From: JALEFZ01 sp038527485
Lineage (GTDB): Bacteria; Bacteroidota; Bacteroidia; J057
Reading direction: 5' to 3'
DNA: 64,000 nt
NCBI GenBank assembly: GCA_038527485.1
Contig: JBCBFT010000004.1
Span: 1 to 64,000, forward strand
Positions 1 through 8,091 of the stretch are shown here, piece by piece. Within the stretch, counting starts at the first letter, position 1. Every line of letters starts with the position of its first letter. The notes under the pieces were generated by a model, which saw only the letters and a program-made list of their open reading frames with translations, did not search any database and was not told where the DNA came from. The position numbers and the translations under genes are program-made.

Positions 1-1
1 G

Positions 2-268
2 GAGCATTTTATCTACTACCGTTGGCATTATGTAAACAAGCAAGAGTACAACAATACAGGTGTGCTAAATGAAGGGTTGAATATCACGATTCGCATTGTG
101 GTCCAGCAGTTGGTGATGATCTTCGGATTGCTGATTGCGGTATCCTCTACCGTCTCCAACTTTGTCGCAATCTGCCTGATCCTGTCAAAGCTTTTCATGG
201 ACGTCTACAGCTTTTTGTACAATCGATATTGGGGAGGAGAGACGGAGAAAGAGTTTGGCAGTGCATAA
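2..268 (+). CDS. C-terminal part of a membrane protein (5' end outside window)
   Basis: The reading frame is open from base 2, so the gene starts upstream of the window; only the last 88 residues are visible. They contain a basic/aromatic stretch, then two hydrophobic segments (roughly residues 35-50 and 53-72 of the visible part) and a short charged tail ending EKEFGSA. This is an integral inner-membrane protein. The pattern of an aromatic, YNNTG-containing loop followed by two adjacent membrane helices recalls the end of DUF6498-type proteins, but I cannot confirm this. No function is assigned. Confidence 0.55.
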   Translation, partial: EHFIYYRWHYVNKQEYNNTGVLNEGLNITIRIVVQQLVMIFGLLIAVSSTVSNFVAICLILSKLFMDVYSFLYNRYWGGETEKEFGSA

Positions 269-368
269 GGTAACGTGCTCAGAGAGGACATTCTAAAAGA
301 GAATATATAGCTTGTTGGCTTGTTCGATATGAAAATATAGGAATCCATGCGATTCATATAGGAGCCTT

Positions 369-1160
369 TCATGTACCTCCCATTTCATCCTCTGTTTCTG
401 TGTCCTCTTCTGTTTCTGATGCATCCTCCATTTCCATTTCATCCTCTGTTTCTAAGTCCTCTTCTGTTTCTGAGTCGTCACGGTCATCAGTCAGTGGGCC
501 TCCTATTCCCCAGGGAGTCCACCACCGAGTGATCAGCTGTTGTATCTCGTCATCCGTTGCACCATTATCTATCGCTGTTTGTGCGGAGGTGTATTCAGTC
601 TCATTATGAACGACTCTCACAGTACTCAAAGGGTGTTTCGTGTTGTGTACTCCAAAATTATTCTGTCTACCCTGATTATGATCTGCTCTGAGGGGACGAC
701 TATTTCCTTCCAGACCACCACCTCCCAAGTTAGCAGGTACGATGTGATCTATATTGCCAATCAAGGGCGAGAGTTGCCGTTGTCTGCTGATGGCTTCGCC
801 TGTCTCCTGGTCTTCATCCGCTTCATGAGAAGTGACAGCGAGATTTGCTTCATCCTGATAATAAGCCCCTACGATCGCATCAACAAAAGCAGAGCCAGGA
901 GCTTCACTACCCGATGTCTGGTCACCACCTGCAATAGAATAGCAAACTCTTTGCACGACACCTTGTGATGAATGTTGATTCGCCATCTCTTGAAGGGCTT
1001 GGAGCTGCGCCACGTGCGTATTACTTGTCAAGTTTGATTGGGCAGGAGTGTTATCACCACTAGATGTATGAGAGGAGCCTTTTTCTCCCTGTCTTTGAGC
1101 AACGACTTGTGCGACCGAACGACTTTTACGTTGATGCCTTGGGGATGCCTGTGTATGCAT
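369..1160 (-). CDS. HNH-nuclease-like protein with eCIS-cargo leader motif and acidic tail
   Basis: This is a 263-residue protein with no signal peptide. Residues 50-71 contain the pattern QLQALQEMANQHSS followed by VVQR. That pattern is characteristic of Bacteroidota proteins carried by extracellular contractile injection systems (eCIS), often seen beside DUF4157. Residues 137-165 form a canonical HNH nuclease core: IDHIVPANLGG with H139, N153 fourteen residues later, and H161 eight residues after that. The last 35 residues are Glu/Asp/Thr/Met-rich repeats. The inferred role is a nuclease toxin delivered by an injection apparatus encoded elsewhere. No immunity gene and no structural eCIS gene is adjacent. 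The N-terminal third is Gln/Ser-rich and low complexity. A housekeeping HNH protein is the main alternative, but the leader motif argues against it. Confidence 0.62.
   Translation of the reverse strand: MHTQASPRHQRKSRSVAQVVAQRQGEKGSSHTSSGDNTPAQSNLTSNTHVAQLQALQEMANQHSSQGVVQRVCYSIAGGDQTSGSEAPGSAFVDAIVGAYYQDEANLAVTSHEADEDQETGEAISRQRQLSPLIGNIDHIVPANLGGGGLEGNSRPLRADHNQGRQNNFGVHNTKHPLSTVRVVHNETEYTSAQTAIDNGATDDEIQQLITRWWTPWGIGGPLTDDRDDSETEEDLETEDEMEMEDASETEEDTETEDEMGGT
381..473. repeat. 39-bp direct repeat coding for the acidic tail
   Basis: Two 39-base copies (381-419 and 435-473) differ at only two positions and lie 54 bp apart start to start. Both are inside the 3' end of the HNH-like gene and code for the ETEED/TEDEME acidic repeats. 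The period is a multiple of three, so copy number can change without a frameshift. Confidence 0.75.
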
Positions 1161-1468
1161 ATGGGTTCATTTCAGAAATCTGTGATGGAAAACAAGAGAA
1201 TTACCTTCGGATAAGATTTTTCTTGATAAAATATTGCTACAAAGAGCGAGTATTCATGTCAGGTACAAGACTTTATCAGAAATCGTCCAGTAAAAAAGAT
1301 GTGGACTTGAGCAACATAGAAAATCTGTGAAAATCCTTTCTAGTTGTGGTTACTATGGATATTTCAACACAGATTCGGAGGATTTGCACAGATTGCTCTA
1401 GTGATAGGGAAAATATGGACTAGAGCGAGTATTCACCCAGGACTACTCGCTTTCCTCTGCGAACGTAC
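1161..1468. other. 308-bp intergenic region upstream of the HNH-like gene
   Basis: This is AT-rich sequence between the start of the HNH-like gene and the end of the VOC gene. A plus-strand open frame enters it from within the HNH-like gene, but most of that frame is antisense and looks like noise. The promoter of the HNH-like gene should lie here. I could not identify a clear one or any strong hairpin. Confidence 0.4.
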
Positions 1469-1864
1469 TTATCTTTCCTCAACGATCTGAATGTTATTTC
1501 CACAAGTATCGTTAAAAACAGCCACAACTACAGTCCCCATTTCGGTAGGCTTCATGCTAAATTCTACACCCAAGCTGACAAGTCGATCGTACTCTGCTTG
1601 TGCATCGTCTACATAAAACTGTGTCCAGGGGATACCCGCTTTCATCAATTCATCTTGAAAGACTTTGGAAGGTTCAAAATGGAGTGGAGCAGGTTCAAGC
1701 AATAATTCAGGTCCGTCCTGTTCATATTGGGAGACGACGGTCAACCAACGATTGCCTTCACTTAAAGGAATATCCACCTTCTTGACAAATCCCAATACAT
1801 CTGTGTAAAAATCCAAGGCTTTCTGCTGGTCGAGAACAGGAATGCTGACAATTTTGATTTTCAT
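1469..1864 (-). CDS. VOC-family (glyoxalase/bleomycin-resistance-like) protein
   Basis: The 131-residue protein is the usual length for a single vicinal-oxygen-chelate protein with two beta-alpha-beta-beta-beta modules. Module one includes VLDQQKALDFYTDVLGF; module two includes WTQFYVDDAQAEYDRLVSLGV and ends DTCGNNIQIVEE, where the terminal Glu typically binds metal. Substrate is unknown; members include glyoxalase-like, resistance and ring-cleavage proteins. The AraC-type regulator gene lies 40 bp upstream on the same strand, so the two probably form an operon in which the regulator controls the VOC gene. Confidence 0.85.
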   Translation of the reverse strand: MKIKIVSIPVLDQQKALDFYTDVLGFVKKVDIPLSEGNRWLTVVSQYEQDGPELLLEPAPLHFEPSKVFQDELMKAGIPWTQFYVDDAQAEYDRLVSLGVEFSMKPTEMGTVVVAVFNDTCGNNIQIVEER

Positions 1865-1904
1865 AATGTGAATGTTAATGAATACATCCCAATATGAACA
1901 AAAT

Positions 1905-2297
1905 TTACTTTTTCGATTTATCGAAAGTTGCGCTCCTGTAAATAGAAGGTGGGATACCTACTTTGGACTTAAACAATTTGGAGAAAGAATGAATACTTTC
2001 AAACCCAATGGCATAGCAGGTATCAGAAACAGATTGGCCCGAGCGTAGCATTTTTTTCGCTTGCTCTACACGAGTTTGGATCAAGTACTGGCGGGGCGTG
2101 GTTCCATAATACTTTTTGAAGACGCGAATCAAATGGTATTTCGAGGTGAACTGCCGGCGGGCGAGTAACTCCAGATTGATGGCTTGATCAAAACAGGTGT
2201 CAATATATTTTTTGGTTTGTATAGCGATGTCAAGTTGTGCCTCATTGGAGAAGCAGATTCCCTTGATTCGTGTGATTTCTTGCGTGTAGTATGTCAT
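1905..2297 (-). CDS. AraC-family transcriptional regulator (short)
   Basis: The protein is about 130 residues and consists almost entirely of the AraC/XylS double helix-turn-helix. Visible signatures are YHLIRVFKKYYGTTPRQYL (first recognition region) and SDTCYAIGFESIHSFSKLFKSKVGIPPSIYR (second HTH with the classic GFxxxxxFSKxFK pattern). There is no full ligand-binding N-terminal domain, so effector sensing is unclear. I chose the ATG at 2297 rather than the GTG three codons upstream. It lies immediately upstream of the VOC gene and probably regulates it. Confidence 0.85.
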   Translation of the reverse strand: MTYYTQEITRIKGICFSNEAQLDIAIQTKKYIDTCFDQAINLELLARRQFTSKYHLIRVFKKYYGTTPRQYLIQTRVEQAKKMLRSGQSVSDTCYAIGFESIHSFSKLFKSKVGIPPSIYRSATFDKSKK

Positions 2298-2490
2298 ATT
2301 GGGCACTTTGAGAGGACAGATACAATGCCATGCAGCGTCGCCCCTCTGATTTTTTGCTTATGCTAGATCTCGCTCGTACTAATTTCAATGATTATGACTA
2401 CATGATCAAGCTTCTCGTGAATAATATGATGAATCGGAGATATTTACATAAGATATTCTATCTTAAAGGCACCTTAAAACCTAGCAGTTC

Positions 2491-3921
2491 ATGAAATTCA
2501 TCTGTACCCTCTTATCTATTTTCCTCCTTCAAACCCACCTTATGGGACAAGACTTGACCTTCACCCCCTATGAGTTCGTTTCGCGCGCCAATGATACCAT
2601 CCAAGCTGAGGTGGGCACTTTTAGCGTGCAGGAAGATCGTGCCAATGGAAAAGAAGAGAGGATTAAACTATCCTTTGTAAGATTTAAATGTACCCAACCC
2701 AATCCAGGAAGTCCCATCGTCTATCTGTCAGGTGGGCCAGGTGGATCGGGCACAGGGACAGCCAAAGGTAGACGGTTTGAACTATTTATGAAGCTAAGAG
2801 AAGTTGCGGATGTGATTGCTTTTGACCAGCGGGGGACGGGCATGTCGCAGGAGTTGCCAAGGTGCCCTTACAGCGTAAGTTTTGAACTAGAGAGGCCCAT
2901 CGACAAGTCCGAATACATTCAGAAAACGAGTGAGAATATTGAGAAATGCCGAGCGTTTTGGAAAGAAAAAGGGGTGAATCTTCAGGCCTACAATACAACA
3001 GAGAGTGCCCAAGACATAGACGACTTACGGAAAGTGCTGCAAGCAGAAAAGGTATCTCTTTGGGGAATTAGTTATGGTTCTCATCTCGCCTTCGAGTACA
3101 TCCGATTGTTTGAGGATCACGTCGATAAAGTAGTGTTGGCCAGTCTAGAAGGATCAGATGAAACGGTCAAACTTCCCCAACGCACAGAGGATTTTGTTTT
3201 TCATATCGCAGAGTTGGCTCAAGAGAACTATGGATCTGATAAGCGGTATCCTGACCTCAAGCAAAAAATCATCGAAGTACACAAAAGACTTCAAGTGGCA
3301 CCTACAAAAGGGGCTTACATCAACAGAAGTGGGAGCGTAGATACCGTAGGTATATCCAACTTCGAATTGCAGGCAGCTATTGCAACTTTTTATCTGAAAA
3401 ATCCCCGAGATTCGAAAAAACTCCCCAAAGTCTACACACAAATGTATGAAGGAGATTTTTCAACGATTGCTCCAGACGTCATGGTCATGAAGCGTTATGT
3501 ATTTGATGGTATCCGACCGATGGGTTTTGCGATGGATATGCAGAGTGGCATTTCTGCCCAGCGTCGAGCGGAGGTCCGCAAGCAGATGGACGCTGCGCTG
3601 TTGGGTAGTACCATCAATTTTTTGTTGTTCGAATGGATGGAGCATATAGACTTCCCTCAGCTACCTGACGTATTCAGAGACATGCCTGTCAATCAAGTAG
3701 AGGCGCTCTTACTGAGTGGCTCACTGGATGGGCGTACATATCTGCAGAGTGGACAAGCGATCGCCTCAAAATTTGAGCGTGGGCAACACGTGACAATTGA
3801 AAATGCAGGGCATGATCTTTACATGGAATCACCACTGATAGGCGATATGGTATTGGACTTTTTCAAGGGGAAGAAATTGAATGTTGAGAAAATCGTGCTC
3901 CAGCCGACGATCTTTGATTGA
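2491..3921 (+). CDS. Secreted S33-type alpha/beta hydrolase (prolyl/tripeptidyl aminopeptidase-like)
   Basis: The 476-residue protein begins with a signal peptide (about residues 1-19, cleavage near MGQ). It has the S33/TAP-like hydrolase features in order: oxyanion-loop motif GGPGGSG (81-87), FDQRGTG, the nucleophile elbow GISYG with S194, a C-terminal SGSLDGRTY segment supplying the Asp, and ENAGHDLYME supplying the His. This family removes N-terminal residues, often Pro, from peptides; here it would act in the periplasm or outside the cell. A close structural paralogue sits at 19009-20478, with its nucleophile also at residue 194. It stands alone transcriptionally. Confidence 0.87.
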   Translation: MKFICTLLSIFLLQTHLMGQDLTFTPYEFVSRANDTIQAEVGTFSVQEDRANGKEERIKLSFVRFKCTQPNPGSPIVYLSGGPGGSGTGTAKGRRFELFMKLREVADVIAFDQRGTGMSQELPRCPYSVSFELERPIDKSEYIQKTSENIEKCRAFWKEKGVNLQAYNTTESAQDIDDLRKVLQAEKVSLWGISYGSHLAFEYIRLFEDHVDKVVLASLEGSDETVKLPQRTEDFVFHIAELAQENYGSDKRYPDLKQKIIEVHKRLQVAPTKGAYINRSGSVDTVGISNFELQAAIATFYLKNPRDSKKLPKVYTQMYEGDFSTIAPDVMVMKRYVFDGIRPMGFAMDMQSGISAQRRAEVRKQMDAALLGSTINFLLFEWMEHIDFPQLPDVFRDMPVNQVEALLLSGSLDGRTYLQSGQAIASKFERGQHVTIENAGHDLYMESPLIGDMVLDFFKGKKLNVEKIVLQPTIFD

Positions 3922-3933
3922 TCGGGAGGAATC

Positions 3934-3954
3934 ACACAGGAGATTACCCTGTGT
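3934..3954 (+). terminator. Small hairpin after the S33 hydrolase
   Basis: A 7-bp perfect stem (ACACAGG/CCTGTGT, 7-nt loop) lies 12 bases after the stop codon, followed by a CT-rich stretch but no strong T-run. It is a weak terminator candidate. Confidence 0.35.
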
Positions 3955-4053
3955 AGACTTTCCTCTCTCCTTCCCCCATGTGAATTGGAAGACAATGGTT
4001 AGAAGTATTTTCTGGCTCATTTTGCCTTAGCTGGGATATTTACTAATTTCGAT

Positions 4054-4074
4054 AAATGCAACACTGTTGCATTT
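4054..4074. promoter_or_regulatory. Perfect 21-bp palindrome, putative Zur-type operator
   Basis: The left arm AAATGCAACA (4054-4063), a single central C, and the exact reverse complement of the left arm (4065-4074) form a perfect 10-1-10 palindrome 49 bp before the first gene of a zinc-homeostasis operon. The right arm overlaps TGCATTTG, one base off the Bacteroidota -7 element TAnnTTTG, so a bound repressor would block RNA polymerase. Length, symmetry and AT-rich ends fit a Fur/Zur-family site. Assignment to Zur is inferred from the downstream genes; no zur gene is visible here. Confidence 0.65.
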
Positions 4075-4123
4075 GTATGAGTATAGATAAAAGTGATCGA
4101 TCAAACTTTTTAAGTAGTCAAGA

Positions 4124-5179
4124 ATGAGTGAACCATACAAACCTGTCACGATCCTTACAGGCTTTTTAGGAGCGGGTAAAACCACTTTTCTAAATCATCT
4201 CCTTGAGCAGAACAAAGATACGCGATATGCCATCATTGAAAATGAGTTTGGAGAGCAGGGGATCGATGGAGAGCTAGTGGTTCATCCCGATGAGACCATC
4301 GTAGAGTTGAACAATGGCTGCTTGTGCTGTACGCTGAACGAGAATCTATACGACATCCTCAACGAGCTTTTTGATCGAAGAGATAGCTTTGATGAGCTCA
4401 TCATAGAAGCGACAGGCGTAGCGGACCCTACAGGCTTGGCGGAGCCATTTGTCTCCCATCCTCTCATCAAGAAGCACTTCCCTCTGAAAGGTGTAGTCTG
4501 TATGGTCGATGCAGAGCTGATTGAATCTCAATTGGTGGAAACAGAGGAGGCCAAAAATCAGGTCGCCTTTAGCGATGTCTTACTCATCAACAAGACAGAC
4601 CTTGTCAGCCCCGAAGAGGTAGAGGCACTAAAGGAGCGACTCCCCAAGCTCAATCCCTTGGCACGTGTGATTGTAGGGAATAAAACTTCATTTCCTGATA
4701 TCAAATTGAATCCAGAGAAATCTCCTTTGGATGATATTTTTAAGCACTCGCACGATCATCACCACCATGATCATGGACATTCTCATGAGCATAGCCATGC
4801 TGAGACAGAAATGCAGTTTCCCGTTTCTAAGCCTCACCACCATCACCACCACCACCATACCGAAGAGATTGTTTCACATACCTTTCACTTCGACCAGCCT
4901 TTCAACCTTCAACTACTGGAACAACAATTATTTGTCTACCTCATGCTACAGTCCGCAGGTCTGTATCGCATGAAAGGCTTGGCTTGGCTAGATGGCTCCG
5001 AGGATCAATATGTCGTCCAATCTGTCGGAAAGCGATTGGACATTGAAAAGAAAGCACCTTGGGGAGCGGGCGAAGAGAAGAAAAGTGTCATGGTTTTCAT
5101 TGGCAAAAATCTTCAACGCAAAGGACTGGAAAAACTATTGAATCGATGTATGAGCAAACGCAATACCACCCAACACTAA
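4124..5179 (+). CDS. G3E-family GTPase, zinc metallochaperone (CobW/ZNG1-like) with His-rich insert
   Basis: This 351-residue COG0523 protein shows a Walker A motif GFLGAGKT (13-20), the family metal-binding motif CLCC (66-69), IIEATGVADP (Walker B region) and NKTD (156-159). Residues 208-245 form a His-rich linker with runs of alternating His/Asp and eight consecutive His, followed by a CobW C-terminal domain. Such proteins use GTP hydrolysis to deliver zinc to client enzymes during zinc starvation. It is the first gene of a four-gene operon with MerC-like, DUF1826 and a second G3E protein, and lies behind the palindrome at 4054-4074. The client is unknown. Cobalt chaperoning is less likely, since no cobalamin genes are near. 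Confidence 0.88.
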   Translation: MSEPYKPVTILTGFLGAGKTTFLNHLLEQNKDTRYAIIENEFGEQGIDGELVVHPDETIVELNNGCLCCTLNENLYDILNELFDRRDSFDELIIEATGVADPTGLAEPFVSHPLIKKHFPLKGVVCMVDAELIESQLVETEEAKNQVAFSDVLLINKTDLVSPEEVEALKERLPKLNPLARVIVGNKTSFPDIKLNPEKSPLDDIFKHSHDHHHHDHGHSHEHSHAETEMQFPVSKPHHHHHHHHTEEIVSHTFHFDQPFNLQLLEQQLFVYLMLQSAGLYRMKGLAWLDGSEDQYVVQSVGKRLDIEKKAPWGAGEEKKSVMVFIGKNLQRKGLEKLLNRCMSKRNTTQH

Positions 5180-5189
5180 AGTATAAGGC

Positions 5190-5627
5190 ATGATGGATTT
5201 ACAACTCAAAAATAGTCGTACTTCTGATATTTTGGGGGCTTCTGCGAGCACGCTCTGTTTGATCCATTGTTTGGCGACGCCCTTGTTGTTTGTAGCACAA
5301 GCGGAGGCAGTACATCACGAGCATGATCATGCACATCATCATGCAGCAGGTCCTTCTTGGTGGGGAATGATTGATATTGCTTTGCTGTTTGTGTCTTTGG
5401 CAGCGGTCTACTGGACGATCAAAAATACTTCCAAGCAATGGATGAAGATCGCCATTTCTGCCAGCTGGGTCATTCTTGCGATGATCATTCTTAACGAGAA
5501 ATTTGAACTCTTACATATAGCGGAAGCCTGGATTTATGCTCCTACTGTCAGCCTAGTGCTACTCCACCTCTACAATAGGAAGTACTGCCAATGCGAGGAT
5601 GAAGACTGCCCCGTACCTGCGGAATAA
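5190..5627 (+). CDS. MerC-domain inner-membrane protein
   Basis: The 145-residue protein has the MerC hallmark CLIHC near residue 30 within the first membrane segment, a His-rich loop (HHEHDHAHHHAA, about 48-59), then three further hydrophobic segments and a Cys-rich acidic tail (CQCEDEDC). MerC proteins were first described in mercury uptake. In Bacteroidota they often sit with zinc-response genes, and the His-rich loop here fits divalent-metal binding. It starts 10 bp after the first GTPase gene, so it is translated from the same mRNA. The in-frame ATG pair at 5190/5193 leaves a one-residue start ambiguity. Confidence 0.82.
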   Translation: MMDLQLKNSRTSDILGASASTLCLIHCLATPLLFVAQAEAVHHEHDHAHHHAAGPSWWGMIDIALLFVSLAAVYWTIKNTSKQWMKIAISASWVILAMIILNEKFELLHIAEAWIYAPTVSLVLLHLYNRKYCQCEDEDCPVPAE

Positions 5628-5656
5628 ATAAACATGATCTCATTAAGATATAAGCT

Positions 5657-6292
5657 ATGATACAGTCAAGCTATACATATGCCAACGCTGCGATCGATAC
5701 AGATCCCAACGTCCTACAGGACATCCATGCCGCATCTAAAAATATTGCGATCTACCAGCGCAATATCGCACTATTAGAAAATGAACTCCATCAACTCGCT
5801 ACACAAACCATCGAATGCCGTGCAAGCGGAACTATAGATAATGTGTTGGGCAAAGTGCAGGCTTATCTCGTCAGCACTTCAGGGGCTTATCCATTTCTTT
5901 TAGATGATATATCAGAGCTATTGGGACTCTTCCAAAAGGTAACCAAAGCCTCTACTTTTCGTCTATTACTTTCTACCGTCAGTACAAATATGTGCCGTAA
6001 GTTTCATTCTGACATCAATAACTTGCGTATGCTCTGTACTTATATAGGACCTGGTACACGCTGGATTCCTGATGAGGCGATCGACCTAGATGCCATGGCT
6101 AGAAAGGAAGACACTGCGATAGATTTGCAAAAAGTCCAACAAGCAGGTACAGGAGAGGTAGTGGTGCTTAAGGGCGCATTGTATCCAGGAGCCAATCCCA
6201 TCTTACATCGTAGCCCTACAATAGAAGAGAAAGGAGAAAGACGTCTCTTGCTGAGAATTGATACCAATGAATCACTTAATCTCTTTGGATAA
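5657..6292 (+). CDS. DUF1826-family protein
   Basis: The 211-residue protein matches DUF1826 by its conserved second half: NLRMLCTYIGPGTRWIPDEAID (about 123-144), VVVLKGALYPG, then HRSPTIEEKGERRLLLRID near the C-terminus. The biochemical role is unknown. In many bacteria DUF1826 genes lie beside COG0523 GTPases and are controlled by Zur, which agrees with this operon. It follows the MerC-like gene by 29 bp. The Cys and His residues in the conserved block could bind metal, but this is inference. Confidence 0.85.
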   Translation: MIQSSYTYANAAIDTDPNVLQDIHAASKNIAIYQRNIALLENELHQLATQTIECRASGTIDNVLGKVQAYLVSTSGAYPFLLDDISELLGLFQKVTKASTFRLLLSTVSTNMCRKFHSDINNLRMLCTYIGPGTRWIPDEAIDLDAMARKEDTAIDLQKVQQAGTGEVVVLKGALYPGANPILHRSPTIEEKGERRLLLRIDTNESLNLFG

Positions 6293-6433
6293 GTGATTTC
6301 AACTCAACTCATTCTGATTTTGGATATATAATTCGAATCGAATGATACAAACAAACTGCATAGAATATTTTTAACATATAAAATGTTGGCTATTAAGGAA
6401 TTAATCCTGAGGTCTTAACAAAGCCGTTCCAAT

Positions 6434-7657
6434 ATGATCTTAACGAAAAAACTACCCGTCACCGTCCTCAGTGGATTCTTGGGTGCTGGAAAAACCACAC
6501 TCCTTAACCACATCTTGCACAACAAGGAGGGCTTGAAAGTCGCTGTGATTGTAAATGATATGAGTGAGGTAAATGTAGATGCCAATCTCGTCAAAAGTGA
6601 AAATACACTCTCTCGTACAGAAGAGAAATTAGTAGAAATGAGCAACGGCTGTATCTGCTGTACCCTAAGGGAGGATCTGATGGTCGAAGTAGAGCGCCTA
6701 GCCAAAGAAGACCGTTTTGACTATCTCCTCATCGAAAGTACAGGTATCAGTGAGCCCGTTCCTGTTGCACAGACATTCTCATTCCAGGATGAAGACAACG
6801 GCATAGATCTTTCACGATTCAGCTACATTGATACGATGGTCACAGTCGTAGATGCTTTCAACTTCTTCAAGGACTTTGGGAGTCCCGAGACCTTGATGGA
6901 TCGAGAGCTGAGCGACATCGAAGGGGATGAGCGTACGATTGTCAATCTGCTCACCGATCAGATCGAGTTTGCCAATGTGATTATTCTAAATAAAACAGAT
7001 CTTGTCTCAGAGGACCATTTGGGTGTGTTGCGTGCCATTATCCAAAAGCTGAATCCTGCTGCCAAGATCGTGGAATCTTCTTTCAGCAAAGTGAAGCCAC
7101 AACAAGTGCTCAATACAGGCTTGTTCAACTTCGAAGAAGCAGAGCAGAGCGCAGGCTGGATTGAAGAACTCAACAAGGAAGAGCATACGCCTGAAACAGA
7201 GGAGTATGGCATCGGATCTTTTGTCTATCGTAGCAACAAGCCTTTTGACCCTGTTAGGTTCTGGACTTACCTTCAAAATGAATTCCCTGCAAATATTATC
7301 CGTAGCAAGGGCTTATTTTGGATTGCTTCTCGCCCCAGTCAAGCACTGGTATGGGGACAGGCTGGTGGTTCGCTGAGAGCGGATGGTGCAGGGGTATGGT
7401 GGAGCGCGATGCCCTATGAGAATCGGATTCGATACGGTATATACTTAGAGAACCAAGCCACCATCGAGGCGGGCTGGGACAAGAGATTCGGGGATCGCAA
7501 AAATGAAATTGTGATTATCGGACAAGAGATGGACGAAGCAAAAATCACAGCGGAGCTGGATGCATGTCTGGCTACCGAGGATGAACTGGCTACTCAAAAG
7601 TGGAAGAGAGGCTACGCAGATTCCTGGCCTGTCCAGCGTATGACTCCTATCGTCTAA
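6434..7657 (+). CDS. G3E-family GTPase, ZigA-like zinc metallochaperone
   Basis: The 407-residue COG0523 protein has Walker A GFLGAGKT (14-21), metal motif CICC (73-76), ESTGISEP (Walker B region) and NKTD (186-189), followed by a long CobW C-terminal domain with FWTYLQNEFP and KGLFWIASR. Length and the absence of a His-rich linker distinguish it from the first GTPase of the operon and place it with ZigA/YciC-type proteins. It lies 141 bp after DUF1826. A 13-bp palindrome ATTCGAATCGAAT (6331-6343) and an AACAT/ATGTT repeat lie in that gap, so it may also have its own promoter. Confidence 0.87.
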   Translation: MILTKKLPVTVLSGFLGAGKTTLLNHILHNKEGLKVAVIVNDMSEVNVDANLVKSENTLSRTEEKLVEMSNGCICCTLREDLMVEVERLAKEDRFDYLLIESTGISEPVPVAQTFSFQDEDNGIDLSRFSYIDTMVTVVDAFNFFKDFGSPETLMDRELSDIEGDERTIVNLLTDQIEFANVIILNKTDLVSEDHLGVLRAIIQKLNPAAKIVESSFSKVKPQQVLNTGLFNFEEAEQSAGWIEELNKEEHTPETEEYGIGSFVYRSNKPFDPVRFWTYLQNEFPANIIRSKGLFWIASRPSQALVWGQAGGSLRADGAGVWWSAMPYENRIRYGIYLENQATIEAGWDKRFGDRKNEIVIIGQEMDEAKITAELDACLATEDELATQKWKRGYADSWPVQRMTPIV

Positions 7658-7684
7658 ACGGAAACTTCAAGCGTAGATAGATAA

Positions 7685-7727
7685 AGAGGAATGGAATTGT
7701 CTCCAAGGGGGCAGTTTTCATTCCTCT
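7685..7727 (+). terminator. Hairpin ending the zinc operon
   Basis: AGAGGAATG (7685-7693) pairs with CATTCCTCT (7719-7727), extended inward by a G-U and two A-U pairs, with a 19-nt loop. It lies 27 bases after the last stop codon of the operon. No long T-run follows, so efficiency is uncertain. Confidence 0.45.
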
Positions 7728-7810
7728 AATTACTAGACCACGTTTGAAACCTCAAATCTGCGAAAAGTTTGCGCTTTCAGAACCTGAACTTCATCTATTT
7801 TGATCGATTT

Positions 7811-7900
7811 AGCCCCACTAAATCTCACAAAATAGCTTTCGTCAGAACCTAAAATCTCTGCTCTTTAGCTAGATTTTCATTGTTCCAAACATGGTCTTAT
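7811..7900. repeat. Copy A of a 90-bp diverged intergenic repeat
   Basis: Without gaps, 7811-7900 aligns to 17658-17747 at about three quarters identity, including the shared blocks CCCCACT, AATAGCTTTC, CTGCT and GTCTTA. Copy B ends 11 bp before an AraC-family regulator gene. Copy A lies about 190 bp before a Crp/Fnr-type regulator gene. It may be a shared regulatory leader or the remnant of a duplication. Confidence 0.6.
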
Positions 7901-8056
7901 ATTTCATCTTCTACAACACATGAGAGATGATCTTGAAAGGCATACTGTACTCACTTATGTTGATACGGTAATTTGTCTACATATTCTCCCACAGATTATT
8001 CCAGCATGTAGCCATCATTTGTTCATATCTTCATTCTCCTAATTGATGATGACCCC

Positions 8057-8076
8057 TGAAGAAATGCCATTCTTCA
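8057..8076. promoter_or_regulatory. Inverted repeat upstream of Crp/Fnr-type gene
   Basis: TGAAGAA and TTCTTCA form a 7-6-7 inverted repeat that ends 15 bp before the regulator's start codon. It could be an operator or a small leader hairpin. It differs from the Fnr-like box at 8713. Confidence 0.35.
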
Positions 8077-8091
8077 TTATAGATCTAAGAT

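Larger units (their letters stand above)
7658..8091. other. 434-bp intergenic region with hairpin, shared repeat and inverted repeat
   Basis: No convincing gene lies here. It holds a terminator-like hairpin (7685-7727), one copy of a 90-bp diverged repeat (7811-7900), and an inverted repeat TGAAGAA-N6-TTCTTCA (8057-8076) just before the Crp/Fnr-type gene. Confidence 0.6.

Noticed and set aside
540..968. Plus-strand 142-codon frame
   Set aside because: It is fully antisense to the HNH-like gene, whose motifs are clear.
1064..1330. Plus-strand 88-codon frame
   Set aside because: Its first half is antisense to the HNH-like gene, composition is unlike a real protein and no homology pattern is seen.
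4831..4860. CAC/CAT run that looks like a simple repeat or CRISPR-like array
   Set aside because: These are His codons of the GTPase linker; there are no spacers or flanking cas genes.
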